Part shown: positions 63,669-64,000 of the stretch, piece after piece
Numbering within the stretch: position 1 is the first letter of the stretch
Layout: every line of letters begins with the position of its first letter
From: Mesorhizobium australicum WSM2073
Lineage (GTDB): Bacteria > Pseudomonadota > Alphaproteobacteria > Rhizobiales > Rhizobiaceae
Assembly (NCBI RefSeq): GCF_000230995.2
Contig: NC_019973.1
Span: 434,001-498,000 of the forward strand
Length of the DNA: 64,000 nt
Direction of reading: 5' to 3'
Program-made: the position numbers and the translations under genes
Notes under the pieces: generated by a model
What the model was told of the DNA's origin: nothing
The model's input: only the letters and a program-made list of their open reading frames with translations
Databases searched by the model: none

Positions 63669-64000
63669 GATAATCGACGCCGATGAGAAAAAGCCCGTCG
63701 GGCGGCGCTACCTGCCCGCAGGCGGCGCGGTCTCGCGCCTCGAGCGCCGCCTTGAGGTCGCCCGATGTCCAGCCGCCGTCGCCGACCCGCTTCAGCGAGC
63801 CGACCATCGAGCGCACCTGGTTGTGCAGGAAGGATCGTGCAGATGCCCTCACCTCGATCAGATCATCGCCCGCCCGGCTCACATCGAGCCGCTCCAATGT
63901 CCTGATCGGGCTGTTGGCCTGGCACTGCGTCGAGCGGAAGGTGGTGAAGTCGTGCCGGCCGAGCAGGAGCTTCGCCGCCTCGTGCATGGCGGCGGCATCG
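63661..64000 (-). CDS. truA: tRNA pseudouridine synthase A (C-terminal part, cut by window edge)
   Basis: The visible 113 residues read (DAA)[20 protein letters not shown], then [20 protein letters not shown] and [20 protein letters not shown]. This is the C-terminal half of TruA, which makes pseudouridine 38-40 in tRNA anticodon stems; the catalytic aspartate lies outside the window. [11 protein letters not shown] is the RNA-binding signature of the family. In rhizobia truA is commonly near dapE, as here. The frame is open to the window edge. Confidence 0.93.
   Translation of the reverse strand, partial: DAAAMHEAAKLLLGRHDFTTFRSTQCQANSPIRTLERLDVSRAGDDLIEVRASARSFLHNQVRSMVGSLKRVGDGGWTSGDLKAALEARDRAACGQVAPPDGLFLIGVDYPG

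Overview
This window looks like a piece of the chromosome of a rhizobial alphaproteobacterium, most probably Mesorhizobium or a close relative in the Phyllobacteriaceae. The DNA is GC-rich. The gene order trpF-trpB-trpA-accD-folC, the rpmH-rnpA-yidC block, an infC with an ATT start, a cysteine-free AccD and dispersed RIME-like palindromes (intergenic mosaic repeats of rhizobia) all fit. The genus call is an inference from gene content and protein sequence, not from a search. No phage, integrase, transposase or CRISPR array was seen, so this is mainly core chromosome with accessory genes slotted between core blocks.

Layout. 0-4.2 kb (minus strand): folC (partial), accD, trpA, trpB, trpF, a tryptophan and fatty-acid block with an unusual hairpin and possible 10-codon leader frame between trpB and trpA. 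4.3-8.0 kb: a small hypothetical gene, a YgjP-type metallopeptidase, a DUF2852 protein, and a hydrolase/BenE-transporter pair. 8.2-14.2 kb (plus): translation genes infC, rpmI, rplT, pheS, pheT, with an isoprenylcysteine-methyltransferase-like gene among them and four intergenic hairpins or palindromes. 14.3-21.2 kb: a nucleotidyltransferase-like gene, an aldo/keto reductase with divergent LysR regulator, cytochrome b561 plus YceI, two oxidoreductases and tRNA-Arg(ACG). 21.4-25.6 kb: a sensor kinase, then rpmH-rnpA-yidC.

25.9-43.4 kb is the most accessory stretch. It separates yidC, engB and argB, which sit close together in many rhizobia. It holds a fused protein-isoaspartate methyltransferase/erythromycin-esterase-like protein, two fasciclin proteins, two complete EmrAB-type efflux systems (one with a MarR regulator, one with a divergent TetR regulator and two visible operators), a Vat/CatB-type acetyltransferase that overlaps engB, a Tat-exported MsrB, an ECF sigma/anti-sigma pair resembling SigK-RskA, and an amidase. 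The likely themes are envelope stress, oxidative repair and xenobiotic handling.

43.5-53 kb: argB, a B12-binding radical SAM protein of unknown substrate, an Lrp regulator divergent from phhA, a VOC/TetR pair followed by a decayed duplicate of the 3' part of phhA, then a second Lrp regulator divergent from an amino-acid or amine uptake and oxidation operon that lacks a local ATPase. 53-57 kb: MarR, a 55-residue membrane protein, a GMC dehydrogenase with a tiny Tat-signal partner, a diguanylate cyclase and a HAD nucleotidase. 57-64 kb: a LOG-family gene, dapD, two overlapping DUF805 genes, a membrane protein, a PanE-like reductase, dapE, another membrane protein and the 3' end of truA. Several convergent gene pairs here end inside short tandem repeats, so the repeats supply their last codons.
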